From Buddleja alternifolia (taxonomy: Eukaryota; Streptophyta; Magnoliopsida; Lamiales; Scrophulariaceae), in the NCBI GenBank assembly GCA_019426215.1, contig CM033396.1:35640503-35704502 (forward strand): a stretch of 64,000 nt of DNA. The letters run 5' to 3'. Position 1 is the first letter of the stretch. Each line of letters opens with the position of its first letter. Shown here piece after piece: positions 41,643 to 53,205 of the stretch. The notes beneath the pieces are model-generated. The model did not search any database. It was not told where the DNA came from and saw only the letters and a list, made by a program, of their open reading frames with translations. The position numbers were made by a program, and so were the translations under genes.

Positions 41643-42395
41643 CGTAGGCTTCGACGCGTGGCCTTCGTGCCTATGAAATATACCTACTGACTTGAGGTAA
41701 TGATCGCTTCGTACTGTTCTTCATCCATCACACCGAGGTAAATGATGGAGTATTTCCTACTATAATTTTGATTCACCTCGTTTCTTGCTTACGTATAAGT
41801 TACGTGTCGGGTAAGGTGAGAACGGGCAGCATCACGTGCCTTTAATACCAATAACTGCCTAGCAGTTATTTCTTATCAAATAGCGGATAGTGGGAGGAAT
41901 AACAATAACTTCCCTTTTTAAACTTGTAACTGATGGTGCAATGAATAACATTAACTTCCCTTTTTAAATTTGGTAACTGACTATTTTTCAATTTCTAACC
42001 TTTGAGATTCCCGCCCAACAAGGTAGTCTATAAATAGAGGAATACTATTCATATTTCTACTTTTCACTTCCTCCAATATCCAAGAGAACTCTCGAGAGAA
42101 CTGCATTATCAGAAAAAGTTGACCAGAGAAAATCCTTGCTTGATTCCTTTACCACGCACCAAGAGGAAAGAGGAAGAGAGAGCGTCATATTCAGGCCATA
42201 GTAAAGGGGCGCGGATATTAGGACTTGTTTTCATCTTAGACCTCTTTTTGACTTCTTGCGAGATACCATTGTAGGTATTACATTCTTTCCCGTACTCGCC
42301 TGTTTTCATCCTCGAATTTTTGTAGCATACGAGTTTATTTTTCTGTTTCGTATTCTTGTTAGCCTCGTATATTTACTGGTTTAGTGTTTTACATC

Positions 42396-44787
42396 ATGGC
42401 CCGTTCGATTTCTAGAACCAGATCCGATGAGTCTCTCGCGTCGTTAGCAGGAGAATAGGAGGTAGAACAGTTAGATTCCCTGTCTAGGACTGTAGATGAT
42501 GACTAACTAGAGATAGATGAATACGAAGCCCAAAATAACAAGGTGAGTGAGGAGGTAGTTGGTGAGGATAGGAGGTCTGACGACGAGGGTAATCAGGACG
42601 AGGGAGATGACGAAGAGGGATCCGAGGAAGAAGCCGTACGTAGAGTACCTCGTGTGTACCATTCCTGGAGTGGTATGCGATCCACTCTAAACCCTAGGAT
42701 GATCCTAGAAATACGAGAGAGATATTATATCTCTGAGGAATTTGACATTAGGATTCCTGGCCCAAATGACCGCATAGATACCCCACCTAACGGTTACCGA
42801 ACTTTCCACCTCGCTCACTTGCAGGCTGGAGTGAGATTTCCTCTTCACCCTACAACGGTTCGGGTCCTGTCTAGATTAGGGTTGTGCCCCACCCAACTCC
42901 TGCCTAATTCCTATAGGCACATCAATGTCTTTATCATCCTTATGCACCATTGGCAAGCGGCAGCCTCGTTAGCTCACCTCATAGAGACATTTAAGTTTAG
43001 TAGATCGGGTACCAGGGATGAGGGATTCTTCTATATTTCTCCTCGTAACCCTCGTGTTCGTATCTTTAAAAAGAATACCTCCTCGTATGGAGCGTGGAAG
43101 AATAAGTATTTCTATATAGCACAACCTAAACTTAAAAAGTGGAAGGTACCTCGTGATTGGAGGTTGGATTTACCTCATCCTGAGGATATCGGGGAGGTGA
43201 CTTGGGGTCCGAATTTTATCGAGGAACATTTCTGGCATTTGTATAATGCTGATTTTCTCCTCACCAAAGGGGTTTTGGTTCGGTGTCGGATAAGTCACGC
43301 TCCCATCGAATCCGAGAGAGTGGGTAAGCATCGTACTTTACCCAGTTCGTAGACTCGTAGTTTAACTCTCTTTCATTGTACTCATCTTGTTTTTGTTGTC
43401 TTCTTTCAGGTATGGCGGAAAAGGTGGCTCGTATGCAGAAGAACCTTGCGAAACGTGCCGCAGGGAGGACCAGGCGAGGTGCCTTCGCTGCAACCACGAG
43501 GGCACAATCTCGTGCCCTTGTCCCCAGTGGGGGTGCGTCCGAGGCCCCTCGTCATGAAGAGCCGGTGTACGATGTCCCTCCTCTTAACGAGGCAGGACCA
43601 ATGCGGGAGTCAGTAGTTGAAATCTCAGGGGGCTCCCATACGAACCCATCCTCCCCCGTGGGTTCTGCTGCAGGCGAGTTGAGGAAGAAAAGGAGATTTG
43701 ACGAGACTGAGTATAGCCCAGAGCTTGGATCTAGAGCGATGGGCGACCTCCACGAGACATCCGTGGCTCGGCTCGTGGAGAAGTTTGAAGGGATCTGGAT
43801 GAAGGATAGGGCAGAAGCCACAGGAGGTCGAGATCGTCCCTTCATAAATCGAGTCAAAACTACAATCACCCCGGATTGGCGAGTTTATGATGATAGCTTC
43901 ATATTGGGACCAGGGGGTCCGCTGACAGCCTCAGAGTTGATACAAGGTATCATTCTGCCCAAGGATAAGGCCAGCTTCGCCACCTTCCCTCACACCCTCA
44001 TCGAACCACAGGGCTTCGAGGCCACTGCAAAGGTAATAGCCTCAAACACATATATTTATGTGTACTTATATCTTTTTACTTCAGTATGTATCTTCCTTAT
44101 TTTAACGTCGGTGTCGTCGTTTTTGCAGATCGCCCTCTGCTTACACCAGCTTTCCCTTGGTCTCTCCTTTTGGCGGGACCGGAGACTTACCACTGAGAAT
44201 GAATTCAGGGAACAAAAGCTTAAGTTGGAGAGCGAGTTGAAGGAGGCTAAGGCTGCAGTGGCCGAAGCAATAGAATTTCTCAACAATAGAAAGGCCAAGC
44301 TGGAGAAGCAATTAGACGCTCGCACATTCGAGGCCAATTCGTCGAGGGAGCAAATGAAGGAAATGGACTCAAACTTACAGCTGCTGCAAGCGAATATGCA
44401 ATCAGCTAAAGAGGTGGAGTTTCAATCAGGGATGGCTGAGGGCAGATCCAGGTTCTTAGCCTCAGGAGAATATCAAGAGATCAAGCGGCTAGAGACTTCA
44501 AAAGCTCCGTCGTCTTCAAGAGGTTGGTTGAAGAGAAAGAGTCTGACTTTCTCTTCGATGGCTTCACAAAGGCCCTTGATTACTTGAAGAGGGAGAAGAT
44601 CTTACCAGAGGACTTTGATGAAGAGGACTTTGCCACGAAGTTCGTCGCTGCTCCACCTCTTTGAGATTCCTGTGCCGATCCCAGTCCTCCAGCCATTTCC
44701 TTCCCCGAATTCGATCCTCTAGGACCAACTCCGGATATCGAGGATATGGACGAGGCGGCTCAAGCTTCGGTAGCAGAGAATGCTTAG
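42396..44787 (+). pseudogene. Antisense spliced gene of the Tat element ('putative gypsy-type transposon' family, PF04195-like)
   Basis: It lies on the strand opposite gag-pol, between integrase and the 3' LTR. ATG 42396 has a good context (catcATGGCC). Three exons can be built: 42396-43323, 43410-44032 and 44129-44787. The introns begin GTAAGC and GTAATA and end TTTCAG and TTGCAG, and both joins keep the frame. Exon 1 has a very acidic N-terminus, then 'GYRTFHLAHLQAGVRFPLHP' and 'HINVFIILMHHWQA', the signature of the plant gypsy-associated family. Exon 3 is a coiled coil. Lesions: TAG 42456-42458, TAA 42504-42506, a frameshift near 44495 and TGA about 44662-44664. Its function is unknown; similar antisense genes are known in Tat elements. 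Confidence 0.75.
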
Positions 44788-45157
44788 ATAATTGTTTCTG
44801 TATTGAATATCAATTTAGTTCGTGCTTTTATTGAATGTTTAGTTGGTTTTTCATTTTTAACAACAATTTAGTAGAACGAATAATTGAATGTTTGGCTGGT
44901 TTTTCGCTTTGTAGAATTTATAGTTGACTTGCTTTGTTGCCAACACTCGCTTCGTAGAATTTATAGTCTTGACGATTCAGTTGTTTTTGCATTTCTCATA
45001 AGGAGATGGCTTGTAGATGCGGAATGTATATGAGTATAGTGCTCTGATATCGTCAAGCCAAAAATGCATATGTATACCATTCGAAGCAAAAGACGAACAC
45101 ATATACACAAAACCGAGTCCCCCATTACAAAAAGAAGGGTAGACTTCCATTGAATGT
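44788..45157. other. 3' non-coding region between the two Tat genes
   Basis: It contains reiterated phrases 'attgaatgttt(a/g)gttggtttttc' and 'cttcgtagaatttatag', where the two convergent genes would terminate. No coding region. Confidence 0.6.
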
Positions 45158-46260
45158 TTAAGCGTAGAACCTTCTTAGGTTCTGAATATTCCAAGGACGA
45201 GGCAGATCTTTCCCATATAGGTCTTGTAGCCTATAAGTCCCTTTCTTTTTTAACTTCGTGACCTTAAAAGGTCCTTCCCAATTTGGGTCGAGCTTACCCA
45301 TATGTCTCGACACCTCGACCTTTTTCAAAACCAAGTCTCCTACCTGGAGATTTCGTGGTAGCACCTTTCTGTTATAGGCTCTTGCCATTGTTTCTTTTTG
45401 CATCAGAATTCTAGCATAGGCCCTATCCCTCAGTTTTTCAACAACATCCAGCTCGTACGCCCTCGCTTCTACATTCTCGTCGGGATCGTACGATCGTACT
45501 CGGTACGAAACCATTCCAATCTCGGCGGGAATTACTGCTTCCGAACCGTATACAAGGCAGAATGATGATTCACCTGTCGAGGTTCTCGGGGTCGTACGAT
45601 ATGCCCATAAAGTTCCAGGTAACTCTTCAGCCCAGTTACCTTTTTTCCCTTCGATCCTAACCTTAAGATGTTGAAGAAGTATCCTGTTTGCCACCTCAGT
45701 TTGTCCATTCGCCCGGGGATTGCCCACTGCTGTGAAGTTCTATTGGATTTTTAATTCTTCACACCATTTCACCACATTTTTACTATTGAATTGGGTCCCA
45801 TTATCCGAGATTAGGACACGAGGGATCCCAAATCTGCACACAATATTCTTCCACAAAAACTTCATCACTTCGACCTCTGTTATCTTCGCCACTGCTTCGG
45901 CTTCAATCCACATCGTAAAATACTCTACTGCCACTATAATGAATTTCCTCAGCCCCGCAGCAGGAGGAAAAGGGCCCAAGATATCTATCCCCCACTGATC
46001 AAATGGATAAGCAATCCTTATCGGTTCCATTTCAGTAGTTGGCCGATGCAACAGGTTCGAATTAAACTGACACTCCGCACATTTTTTGGCAAACTCAAAT
46101 GCATCCTTTACTAGCGTTGGCCAGTAGTATCCTTGCCTCACTATCTTTTAGGCTAACGCAGGGCCTCCTGAATGGTTTCCGCAACTTCCTTCGTGAATTT
46201 CTCTCATCACATACCCTGCCTCAGAAAGAGTGGGGCAACGTAACAGTGGGCCAGCTGAGG
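45158..46260 (-). pseudogene. Tat integrase, broken
   Basis: Zinc-finger and catalytic-core blocks are visible: 'EIHEGSCGNHSGG', 'KKCAECQ', 'QWGIDILGPFP' (first D), 'LISDNGTQF' (second D) and 'NPRANGQTEVANR' (E), then a C-terminal domain ending 'LRRFYA'. So the DDE triad is present. A frameshift near 46240 separates it from the upstream RNase H, TAA at 46148-46150 lies in the zinc-finger linker, and TAG at 45740-45742 lies between the second D and the E. The TAG is consistent with a C-to-T change in a CAG codon. Confidence 0.88.
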
Positions 46261-49200
46261 ATCGTTTATAGAGCTCCTCGTCAATGATTGTGAACCTTGA
46301 AGCTCTATATACGATCCCTCAGGCAATTCACCCTTCGACAGGTACAATTTTATCTCATATTTCCAGTTCTCCTCATTGGTTGTGACCATTACCTCTGTAG
46401 CTTCGTTTGATGAGATCTTTGATTTTTCAGATACCAATAGGGTAACCGTCCGACTTTTTATTCCAGTGATTAAGTTTGCAAATTTTGAAAGAGCATCAGC
46501 TCTCTCATTTTCACCTCGTGGGATTTGGTAGATATGAATCTTTTCAAATTCATTCATCAACTCTCTCACCTTTTTTAAGTAAGAAACGAGGCGTCTTTCC
46601 TTCGTTTCATACGAACCCGAGATCTGGTTTGCCACAAGCTGAGAATCCGTGTATGCGTTCAAATGTTTCACCCTCATGTTCTTTGCCATCTCTAAGCCAG
46701 TCATTAAAGCTTCGTATTCAGCTTCGTTATTAGATACCTCAAAGTTCAGCTTGATGGCAAATTCATGATCATTGCCTGCATTCAAAAGTTGCAACAATTT
46801 ATGCGTTTTACCTAGGAACAATCGTAATAGAGTCACCCCCAATTATACGCTTATTACGATGCGGATTGTTAGCTTTGGTCAAGAGTACGTTGTTTACGAG
46901 GCAAAATTATGCAATGTAATTTCAAGATTACTTTCATCAGTAATGATTACGTTGTTTACGAGGCAAAATTATGCAATGTAATTTTTGTACCTTCTGGGTC
47001 TCGTAACCATACCTCTATGCCCCCCTTCTGGGTCATGGATGAGCCATCTACATGAAGCATCCATGCGCCAGAAGTAGCATTTTCATGTTCATTGTTTGCT
47101 GTCATTTCGACTATAAAATCCGCCAGTGCTTGTGCTTTCACGGAGGTTCGTGGCTTGTACTCGATTGAAAATTCACCGAGTTCAACAGCCCATTTTACGA
47201 GGCACCCTGAAACATAGGGTTTAGTCAAAAATTTCCTCAGAGGTTGATCTGTAAGCACCACAATATTATGTGATTGAAAATGGGGTCGCAACTTACGAGC
47301 TGCAGTTATTAGGGCCAATGCCCATTTTTCAATTTGAGTGTAGTTTTTCTCAGCTCCCTGCACCGTTCTACTGATGTAGTAGACTGGCTTTTGGTCTCCG
47401 TCCTGTTCACAAAGCAAAACAGCACTCACTGCCTCGTCGGATATAGCTAAGTATAACATTAGAGGTTCTCCAACCACTGGCTTCGTTAACAAGGGAGCAG
47501 AGGTCAAATACCTTTTTAGTTCTTGGAATGCATTTTCACATTCCATTGTCCATTCAAAATTTTTTACCTTTTTTACAATTTTAAAGAAATGCAGGCCATG
47601 ATCTGCAGATCTTGATATGAACCTGCTGAGACTAACCATTCTCCCAGTTAATTTTTGAACCTCTTTTACAGATTTCGGGGATTGCATCTCCACAACTGCT
47701 TTTATTTTTTCTGGATTGGCTTCGATGCCACGCTCCGTGACCATAAAACCCAAGAATTTTCCTCCTCTAACTCCAAATGTACACTTCTTTGGATTTAGTT
47801 TCATCCCATACTTGCGCATAATCTGGAAGGCAGTTTGTAGATGACCCAAGTGCTCATTCTCTTCCACACTCTTGACCAACATATCATCAACATAGACCTC
47901 CATGGTCTTCCCTATTTCACTTCTGAACATCATGTTCACCAACCTTTGATAAGTTGCTTCGGAGTTTCTGAGCCCAAAAGGCATCACGTTGTAACAGTAT
48001 ACCCCCTTTGTCGTGACAAAGGAGGTCTTGTCCCTATCTTCCGTTGCCATCATGATCTGATTGAAACCTTGGTGTGCGTCCATCATGCTCAAGAGGGCGC
48101 ACCCAGCTGTCGAATCCACGAGGAGATCAATACGAGGCAGTGGGTACGGATCGCGAGGACAGGCTTTGTTCAAATTAGTAAAGTCTACACACATACACCA
48201 TTGATCTCTTGATTTGGGTACAAGTACTACATTTGCCAGCCAATCAGTAAACTGAATCTCCTGGATATGGCCCACCTCGAGTAACTTATTCACTTCTACC
48301 TCTATGATCGCATTCCTGTCCGGCCCAAATTCCTGCGCTTCTGCTTCACCGGTTTTGCTTTTGGGTCTAAGTTCAGACGATGCACTATCACTTCGCGGTT
48401 GATCCCTCTGAAGTCCGAAGCCTGCCATGCAAACATATCGGAATTCTCCCTAAGGAACCCAATCATCATCATTTCCAATCTCTCCGGCATTTGAGACCCT
48501 ATTTTGGTAGTTCTGTTTGAGTCTCCAGGGAACAATTCAATAGTTTTATGTTCCATTGGTTCGACTCTTCTAGATTTTGTGCGAGCCCTTTTTCCAGGAT
48601 CTTGCTCCACCTCTTCAATAGGTGTAGCAACACCTTCTAACTTCGTCATTTTCCATTGCTTTTCACTTTTGTCTTCCCTTAAGGACATAGTGTAACACTC
48701 CCTGGCAACCTGCTGATCGCATCGTACAACCGCGACTCCACCACTTGTCATAAATTTTAATTTCAAGTGTATTGTCGACACTACGGCTTCAAACAGATTC
48801 AACCCAGGTCGGCCTATAATTGCATTGTAAGAAAAAGGTGCATCAACCACCAAAAACTTCATTATTACCGTTTTTCTCTTGGTTTCGTATCCCAATGAGG
48901 CGGGTAAATCTATCGTTCCCAAAGGGGCAACTTCTCCTCCTCCAAACCCCTTTAAAGGAGTATTCACAGGGGTAAGTCTCTTTTCATCAAAATTCATTTT
49001 TCTCAAGACATGTAAGAACAGAATATCTGCGGAGCTGCCATTGTCTACTAACACTCTGTGAATAGAGAAGTTTGCCACATTCATAGTGACCACCATTGGA
49101 TCATCATGAGGTCGTATCACTCCTTCGTAATCACGGTCATCGAAGCTAATGACTTCGTATCCTGATGTAACATTCATCACAAGCAGTGATCCGCCTCTTT

Positions 49201-49450
49201 TTTCGTGGGATCGGACATCACGGAGGTGCCTTCTCCGTGCACTCTGGGAGTCTCCGTATGAGGGACCGCCGACAATGGTATGAATCTCACCCCACAATTG
49301 TGGATTATTTTGAACTTCGTGAGTTCGATTTTCATCACGTCGGGGTAGATTCTTCCTGTCGTCATGATATCTATCATCATCATGCTCGCGACCTCTGCCT
49401 CTCTCCGTTTCCTTTCCTCGTTCCCGGGATCGACTTCTAGACCTACGGTC
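46261..49450 (-). pseudogene. Tat protease, reverse transcriptase and two RNase H domains, broken
   Basis: Protease: 'VLVDNGSSADILF' and 'AIIGRPGLN'. Reverse transcriptase: 'CVDFTNLNKACPRDPYPLPR', 'VMPFGLRNSEATYQRLV' and the intact catalytic 'VYVDDMLVKS'. First RNase H: 'LYLAISDEAVSAVL'. Second, Tat-type RNase H: 'WMLHVDGSS', 'VSNNEAEYEALMTGLE', 'YTDSQLVANQ' and 'ENERADALSKFA'. A frameshift near 48330 breaks the start of the RT domain. An insertion between about 46770 and 46993 containing a duplicated 39-bp phrase splits the second RNase H. The catalytic residues themselves are conserved. Confidence 0.9.
46886..46984. repeat. Direct repeat inside the second RNase H
   Basis: The phrase 'tacgttgtttacgaggcaaa' followed by 'attatgcaatgtaattt' occurs at about 46886-46923 and again at about 46949-46984, with about 24 bp between. 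It belongs to a foreign insert that interrupts the RNase H reading frame. Confidence 0.75.
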
Positions 49451-50823
49451 TCATCGTGTCCCTTCTCTTTGCTTTTTCATTTCAGCCTCTCGGGCCTTGT
49501 CGATAAATTCATGCAAGTAACCTTGGCTAATCAATCTCTCGATTTCATCTTTCAATTGAAAACAATCCTCAGTGTCATGTCCATTGTCCTTGTGAAAGCG
49601 ACAATATTTGTGGCTATTTTTCGTTTTTAGAAGTGTGTAACCTTCGTACTTCGCGTATCGCGGTTGCCGTTCTTGATCCTTATCGGATCTCGGCATTCCA
49701 CGTCGCTCGTGTTGCTCTTTATTCTGCTTCGATGCCTTCTTCTCGGCTCTCTTAATCCTATATACCTCCTCTTCGTGTATATACTGCCTCGCAAGGATCA
49801 TCATCCCTTCTTGATCTACGGGAGGGTTTCGTATCAACGCCCCAGCCAATGGTCCTTCCTTCAAGCCATTAATAAACAACTGTTGAATTATCTCATGCTG
49901 CACACCTTGGACATCCAGGGCTTCGTCATTGAATCTGTCTACAAACTCCCTCAGCGTTTCTTCTTCTCGCTGTTTTATCCCCAATAAAGTCGATACTGAT
50001 TTCTCCGTGCGAGCCTTACTAGCAAAATGATTCTCAAATTTACGAACAAACTGTTCATACGACACGATTGTGCCTGGGGGCTGATTTACGAACCAATCCA
50101 AAGCCCGACCCACGAAGGTAGTTGGGAAAATCTTTGCATTTACCGCATCACTCAAATTATGCAACACCATCATCGTTTCAAAAGTGACTACATGTTCCCT
50201 AGGATCCCGAGTTCCATCGTATTTGGGAAATCCGGTACTTTGAAATTTAACGGCATACCTTCCGACAGGATATCCACATGAAAAGGCGAATTACGACGCT
50301 GCAGCGCTGAAACTTGTATCGTTCGCTTCTGTGGCATTTCACCGTGCCTTATCTCGCCGGGTTCTACCTCAACCCTGGCTCTTTCACACCGTGCTGAGTT
50401 AGCGTCACTTCGTGCCTCATGTGGACTCCCTTCTCTTTCACCTCTTCGGTCCCCTTCGCCTCGGCTCGTTTCACCCTGTTCCCTTCGTGGGTTAAGTTCG
50501 TGAAATAACCTTCGGCGTGCCCTCGTATTGCGAGCATCTTCCCCTCGTTCCCTTTCTGGGTCGAGTTCTGGGAATTGTCGTCCTGGGATAGTCGGGGTAG
50601 GATGGGCAGTCCCCACGTTTGGCGTCGCTGGCATTTTAGCCAATTGCTCTTGTAAGAACTTCTGTCCCCACTCTTGCATCCTTCTGTTGAACTCCGTCTC
50701 AGTCATCGTAATCAATCTCTCCTGTGGCGGCTCCACTTCGAGTTCTTGCTGGGGATCTCCTAATGGTGATCCCTGAGGCTCTATTACTACATCCTCTCCT
50801 CGTCTCTGCTCTGCTTCTTCCAT
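49451..50823 (-). pseudogene. Tat Gag, broken by one frameshift and one nonsense codon
   Basis: ATG 50823 opens a polar N-terminal region. The Gag core resumes in another frame after a one-base change near 50205: '[16 protein letters not shown]', '[12 protein letters not shown]', '[12 protein letters not shown]' and '[11 protein letters not shown]' are typical Ty3 retrotrans_gag blocks. A zinc-knuckle-like '[18 protein letters not shown]' follows. TGA at 49451-49453 ends the frame, yet coding continues in the same frame into protease, so gag and pol were one ORF and this is probably a CGA-to-TGA change. Gag forms the virus-like particle. Confidence 0.88.
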
Positions 50824-50866
50824 TACCCTGACTAATACCACCAAATAAAGGGAAACGGGGGGGTTT

Positions 50867-50883
50867 CCCACAGATGGCGCCAA
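50867..50883 (-). other. Primer-binding site of the Tat element
   Basis: On the minus strand TGGCGCCATCTGTGGGA begins two bases after the 5' LTR. TGGCGCC at this place recurs in Tat-type elements. I did not assign the tRNA. Confidence 0.8.
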
Positions 50884-50884
50884 A

Positions 50885-51436
50885 TGATTTAGCCTGATTT
50901 TCGTCGAGAAGAACCAGATAAATCCAATGACCCCAGGGGGTCAAAACCACATGAACAATACACGATATTATAGACTGGACTTGATAAAAACAAGCTGCCT
51001 ACGTACCTATTTATATAGGATCAAGTCTAGACGTAGTTCAAAGGAATTTGTTATGAAATATGCAATGTTGGCTTCGTATTATCCGAGGCTAACAAAGCGA
51101 TGGTGATTGTAAGTATATTCTCACTCCTTTTTTAATGAATAGTATTTTTTTTAGTGAATTTATTCCCCCCCCCCTAATGAACAATAGATGGTATTTATAA
51201 GTGATAAGATAACCACTATTCATGACATGACAAATAGACCTGCTGAGACTAAGCAGGTGTCAGATAAATACTGGATTCATGACATTTGGGTTACCGGGTC
51301 GACGAACCGGGCCGAAGAATTGGGTCGGGTCGTAACCTGACCCGCTAAGCTTTTAAACGTCTACTAAGCAACAGTAGTCATATATTGTTGACCGTTAACC
51401 GAACAGTATAGAAGGATGAACTTTTTACACTTATCA
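50885..51436 (-). repeat. LTR of the Tat element (5' LTR in element orientation)
   Basis: 552 bp, pairs with 41071-41627 and is flanked on the outer side by the GATAG duplication (51437-51441). Confidence 0.93.
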
Positions 51437-51441
51437 GATAG

Positions 51442-53205
51442 ATTTCTAAGGTAGGCCGCTCCCATTTTTTGTTCTAGATATGATGTTATATTTTTTTCAT
51501 ACTAGAAGGGAGCGGATTTTTCTTTTTTGGTAGTTAGGTTGCGACATCTTTGTACAATACTCTTATATCAGTTGATGTTTCAATTGAAAAATAGATAATT
51601 GAGGGGGACAAATTTATAATTTAACCATGAGAATTGAAGCCATTTTGCCATTAGTCATCACCGGAGTTATAACAGCAGAGAATGTCAATCAAGTTTTATA
51701 ATGTTCAAACAGCTAGCCGTTACCTGTACTTCCAATAGTCAAATCAAATAATTACTTCACCAACCATAATTAAATTCGATAAGAAATTCACAAATGGTAA
51801 TAGTTTTCTTTATAAGCAATCATAATAAATCCATTTTATCCCAAGTTTAAAACTAAGCGGAAAATGAAAAAATATAGGAAAAAGGAATACTCCAACCTCC
51901 TCCTATCACATCCCACCAACACATGTTAATAATAGTAGATAAATGATATTTAATTTTATTAATTTCTACAAAACTGTTAATGTAAAAATTATGTAAAGGT
52001 CATATAATTATTTTAATTACACTAGAGCTAGTTATAAGAAGCGCTTTTTTTTAAACGGAAGAAATTTTATTTTATCCAATTACAAGAGATTGTATTCAAA
52101 GTTATGGTCACGGATGACATATTTTTTTTGCCACTTTCATTACTAGAAAAAAAAAATTGTGTATTTTTCCTTTTCTTTTTTAGGCTTTGTTTAGATTAAG
52201 GGCACAATTAGTAGTTATTTTTGAGAAATTTTGACAATTAAAATATCCCAAAATTAGAGAGGTCGAATATTGCAATAAAAAGAACATAAATGAAAATTGC
52301 AATATTAGTCTCATAGGATAAAATCAGTTATAATTTTAGTCATGTTGTTTAGGGAAAGTTTATGTTTGTACAAGTTCAATGATCTTTGTTTTTCACAAAA
52401 TAAAATGTGTTGAGTATGGTTCTTATATGGACACAAAATATATAATGAAATCATTAGATTCGATTTGATATAAAATTGTCCAAAACAAAATACAAATTTG
52501 TAAAATTAATCTTCTATAATGATACGTTTTTTTATAAGTTTGGTCTCATTCATTAAAATTTGACATCAAATCACATGTTTGAAGTGCCGTTAATTTTATT
52601 TCGAATCACATGAACAAAAAAGACATTTTATGAGACTAAATCAAACAATGGTACATGGCCGAACCCCGAATCCAGAACGCGGCATCCACAAAGCTTCACT
52701 TCACCGCGTACTCCCCACGTTAAGTCGTTAACTCTTGCACTACACTACAAATATATATATATATATATATATGTACATATACACATTTCTGTCTGTATCC
52801 ATCATTTGTCTACGTTATACTCAGTAAACGATTCCCCACCTTATCTTCCCCCAACCTAGCAGGGAGCTTCCCACAGTCATATAAAATCAGAATATACAGA
52901 CATACATAATTGAAACATATATATATATATGTTATGACAATTCACGAAATAAGAGCATAAAATTAAAGACACAAGAATTTACGTGGTTCGGCATACATCC
53001 ATATTTGAGAAAGAGGTACTAATTACAATGAATGTCAAAAGTACAACTAAAACTCCCCTGAAAAATTCACGTGTATAACGCGGGGGCAAGCCCCCGCACC
53101 CCCTTCCTTCGTCGACGGGCTCAAACAAAGGGCTTGAAAGATAATGGGCTTGCTGCATAAAAGAACTTTAAGACATATCAGGTAAACAACTTGAAAGACC
53201 AAAAA
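51442..53205. other. Intergenic region and presumed promoter/5' UTR of the membrane-protein gene
   Basis: Most of it is AT-rich without genes. It contains (AT)n runs at about 52750-52772 and 52918-52930, the phrase 'aagaatttacgtggttcggc' (about 52972-52991) common in plant repeats, and a GC-rich palindrome gcgggggcaagcccccgc (53080-53097) about 110 bp before the ATG. I could not single out a TATA box among the AT repeats. Confidence 0.5.

Larger units (their letters stand above)
41071..51436 (-). mobile_element. Ty3/gypsy retrotransposon of the Tat lineage, full length (10.4 kb), inactivated
   Basis: LTRs lie at 41071-41627 and 50885-51436, with an exact 5-bp target duplication GATAG (41066-41070 and 51437-51441). 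On the minus strand the order is LTR, primer-binding site TGGCGCCATCTGTGGG, gag, protease, RT, RNase H, second RNase H, integrase, long 3' region, purine tract and LTR. A second RNase H downstream of the retroviral-type one, and an antisense gene between integrase and the 3' LTR, are Tat features. By eye the LTRs differ by about 12 substitutions (about 2.2 percent), suggesting an age near one million years at commonly used plant rates. At least six lesions interrupt gag-pol. Confidence 0.93.

Noticed and set aside
42396..44787. Antisense spliced gene as an independent host gene
   Set aside because: It lies wholly between the Tat integrase and LTR, and its conserved domain belongs to a gypsy-associated family; it is element cargo.
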